The position numbers and the translations under genes are program-made. Shown here one piece after another: positions 4,290 to 5,833 of a DNA stretch of 5,833 bases. Under the pieces are notes generated by a model, which was not told the DNA's origin, made no database searches, and was given only the letters and a program-made list of their open reading frames with translations. The stretch's first letter is position 1; each line of letters starts with the position of its first letter. Source of the stretch: Rugosibacter sp. Its GTDB lineage: Bacteria; Pseudomonadota; Gammaproteobacteria; Burkholderiales; Rhodocyclaceae. The stretch covers positions 1 through 5,833 of the forward strand of contig JAUSQB010000386.1 in assembly GCA_030652715.1 (NCBI GenBank). Direction: 5' to 3'.

Positions 4290-5833
4290 ATGCGCTGCCA
4301 CCAAATCAAGCCTATCGTCCTTGCTTGCGCTCTTGCCTTTGCCACCACCGCGCACGCCGACACCACGCCGCAAACCTTGCCGTTTGCCCAGGACTGGTCG
4401 GACACTGCACTGATCACAACAAGCAACGACTGGAGCGGGGTGTCGGGCATCATGGGTTATCGCGGTGATGGCCTGACCAGCGCCACGGGGACAAACCCTC
4501 AAACCATCCTGGGCGACGGTACTGCTGTGGTGAATGTGATCGCCAATCAGACCAATCCCAATACCCTCAGCACGGGAGGAGTGGCCGAATTCCATCTGCA
4601 AGATCCGACGATTGCCCTGAACGGTTCGGGCACTGCGAATGCACCTTTCATCCTGCTGCATCTCGATACCCTGGGCTGGCAGTCGATTCAGGTCGACTAC
4701 CTGCTGCGCGATCTGGATGGCTCGGCTGACAATGCGATCCAGCCGGTGGCGCTGCAATACCGCATCGGCAACAGCGGCAACTTCACCGATGTGTCGGCGG
4801 CATATGTGGCCGACGCGACCAGCGGCCCCAGCCTGGCAACGCTGGTTACGCCAGTGAGCGTGACCTTGCCTGCGGCGGCCGACAACCAGCCTTTGCTGCA
4901 ACTTCGCATCATCACCAGCAATGCCGCCGGCAACGACGAGTGGGTGGGCATCGATAACATTAGCGTGAGCGGAACATCGAGTGGCGGCGCGGTCAATCAG
5001 CCTATCGTTACGAGCTGTCCGGCAGGGTTGTCGGTGGCGGCGGGCGCATCGGGCAGCGCCAGTCTTGGCGCGACGGATGCCGATAGTGTGGTCAATAGCG
5101 CAATCATCGACTCGGGCGCACTGGCAGGCATTTCGCTCGGGAACTTCAGCCCCGCCACGGCGGATGGCGAATCGGCAAGCGTATCGCTCAACGTATCCGG
5201 CCTGGCTGCCGGCAGCTATCCGGTCGTCATCCGCTTTGGCAACAATGAAGCGCAAACTGCGACCTGCACGGTGACGGTGTCGGTTTCCGGCATAACCCCC
5301 ATCCCGGCGATTCAAGGTGCGGGCAGCGTCAGTCCGCTGGCTGGCCAGGGCGTGACGACCGAAGGCGTGGTTACCAGGCTCAACAACAACGGTTTTTATT
5401 TGCAGGATGAAACCGGCGACGGCGACATCGCCACGTCGGACGGCATTTTTGTTTTCACCAGCAGTGCCCCTGCGGTGAGTATGGGTGATCGCGTGCGCCT
5501 GTCCGCCACTGTGGTGGAATTCAATACCGGCGCCGCCAGCAATTCCCTGACTCTGGCCAACCCGCTCACGCAGCTCAGCAGTGTGAGCGCGCTGACAGTG
5601 CTGGGCAGCGGTTTTTCCATCGCGCCAACGGTGATTCCCTTTCCGGAAACCTTCGAGGGCGAACTTGAACGCTATGAGGGCATGCTGGTGGAAATCGCCG
5701 TGCCGCTGACCGCGTCGCAGAATTTCTTTCAGGGCCGCTATGGACAGGTCACGCTGAGTGCAGACGGGCGGTTGGTCAAGCCGACCAACCTTTACCCGGC
5801 CGACTCGCCCGAAGCCCTGGCGCTGGCCGCCGA
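4290..5833 (+). CDS. Secreted ExeM/NucH-like extracellular nuclease (3' partial)
   Basis: The first 514 codons of a large exported protein; the frame is open to the last base. ATG 4290 is preceded by AGGA at 4278-4281, eight bases away. The signal peptide is residues 1-23 (core IVLACALAFATT, cut after AHA). Residues 24-230 form a beta-sandwich-like domain (FAQDWSD, FILLHLDTLGW, LQYRIGNSGNFTDVSAAYVA, NDEWVGIDNISVSG), a layout seen at the front of secreted nucleases. Residues 235-333 are an Ig-like module with Cys243 and Cys326 placed for a disulfide. From 338, IPAIQGAGSVSPLAGQ, TEGVVTRLNNNGFYLQDETG, DGIFVFTS, YEGMLVEI and GRYGQVTLSADGRLVKPTN match the OB-fold-like N-terminal region of COG2374 extracellular nucleases. 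In that family a Mg-dependent endonuclease/exonuclease/phosphatase domain follows; here it would lie beyond the window, so catalysis is inferred. Probable role: degrading extracellular DNA for phosphorus or matrix turnover. Anchoring signals, if any, are off the edge. Confidence 0.86.
   Translation, partial: MRCHQIKPIVLACALAFATTAHADTTPQTLPFAQDWSDTALITTSNDWSGVSGIMGYRGDGLTSATGTNPQTILGDGTAVVNVIANQTNPNTLSTGGVAEFHLQDPTIALNGSGTANAPFILLHLDTLGWQSIQVDYLLRDLDGSADNAIQPVALQYRIGNSGNFTDVSAAYVADATSGPSLATLVTPVSVTLPAAADNQPLLQLRIITSNAAGNDEWVGIDNISVSGTSSGGAVNQPIVTSCPAGLSVAAGASGSASLGATDADSVVNSAIIDSGALAGISLGNFSPATADGESASVSLNVSGLAAGSYPVVIRFGNNEAQTATCTVTVSVSGITPIPAIQGAGSVSPLAGQGVTTEGVVTRLNNNGFYLQDETGDGDIATSDGIFVFTSSAPAVSMGDRVRLSATVVEFNTGAASNSLTLANPLTQLSSVSALTVLGSGFSIAPTVIPFPETFEGELERYEGMLVEIAVPLTASQNFFQGRYGQVTLSADGRLVKPTNLYPADSPEALALAA

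Noticed and set aside
4290..4328. Lipoprotein signal (VLAC) in the nuclease signal peptide
   Set aside because: The cysteine is at residue 13, inside the hydrophobic core, and Leu at -2 is atypical; a standard cleavage after AHA at residue 23 fits better.
4116..5315. 399-codon open frame on the minus strand
   Set aside because: It lies antisense to the nuclease gene. Its translation is Arg/His/Ala-rich without any domain, and it crosses the nuclease start region, whereas the plus-strand frame has a signal peptide and family motifs.

Overview
The window looks like a betaproteobacterial chromosome segment, moderately GC-rich. The best guess is a relative of the Rhodocyclales/Nitrosomonadales. 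This is inferred from a PhoB very close to the proteobacterial type, an exosortase/PEP-CTERM protein-sorting pair, and a DUF4124 plus lytic-transglycosylase protein, a combination common in that class. No rRNA, tRNA, insertion sequence, integrase or CRISPR array was seen.

Layout: (1) 1-555, the 3' three-quarters of phoB (+), entering from the left edge. (2) 556-1496 on the minus strand, a two-gene unit: a 101-aa acidic protein of unknown function followed, with a 1-nt TAGTG overlap, by an exported lytic transglycosylase. Its last codon abuts the phoB stop with no base between. (3) 1497-1686, a divergent intergenic region with an AT-rich promoter-like stretch and a leader hairpin. (4) 1687-2890 (+), a two-gene operon with an 8-nt overlap: a small exosortase-family membrane protease with Cys103/Arg144/His163, and a four-helix membrane protein that is probably its partner. 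(5) 2891-3211, a gene-free stretch with two related hairpins and a terminator-like hairpin placed just before the next ribosome binding site. (6) 3212-4050, two small exported proteins: an 85-aa piece that looks like the first part of a metallophosphatase/5'-nucleotidase, and a 168-aa PEP-CTERM protein, closed by a strong intrinsic terminator at 4077-4101. (7) 4290-5833 (+), the first 514 codons of a large secreted ExeM/NucH-like extracellular nuclease. It runs off the right edge and is the largest gene here.

How the parts may fit: the right-hand side is devoted to cell-surface and secreted proteins. The exosortase pair would cleave and deliver PEP-CTERM-type proteins. A phosphate-starvation regulator, a phosphatase-like fragment and an extracellular nuclease suggest phosphorus scavenging from extracellular nucleotides and DNA, but no convincing PHO box was found, so that link is only inferred. 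The points most worth following are whether this small exosortase acts on the adjacent PEP-CTERM protein, why an intact expression unit survives for an 85-aa phosphatase head, and the clustered hairpins in the intergenic regions.
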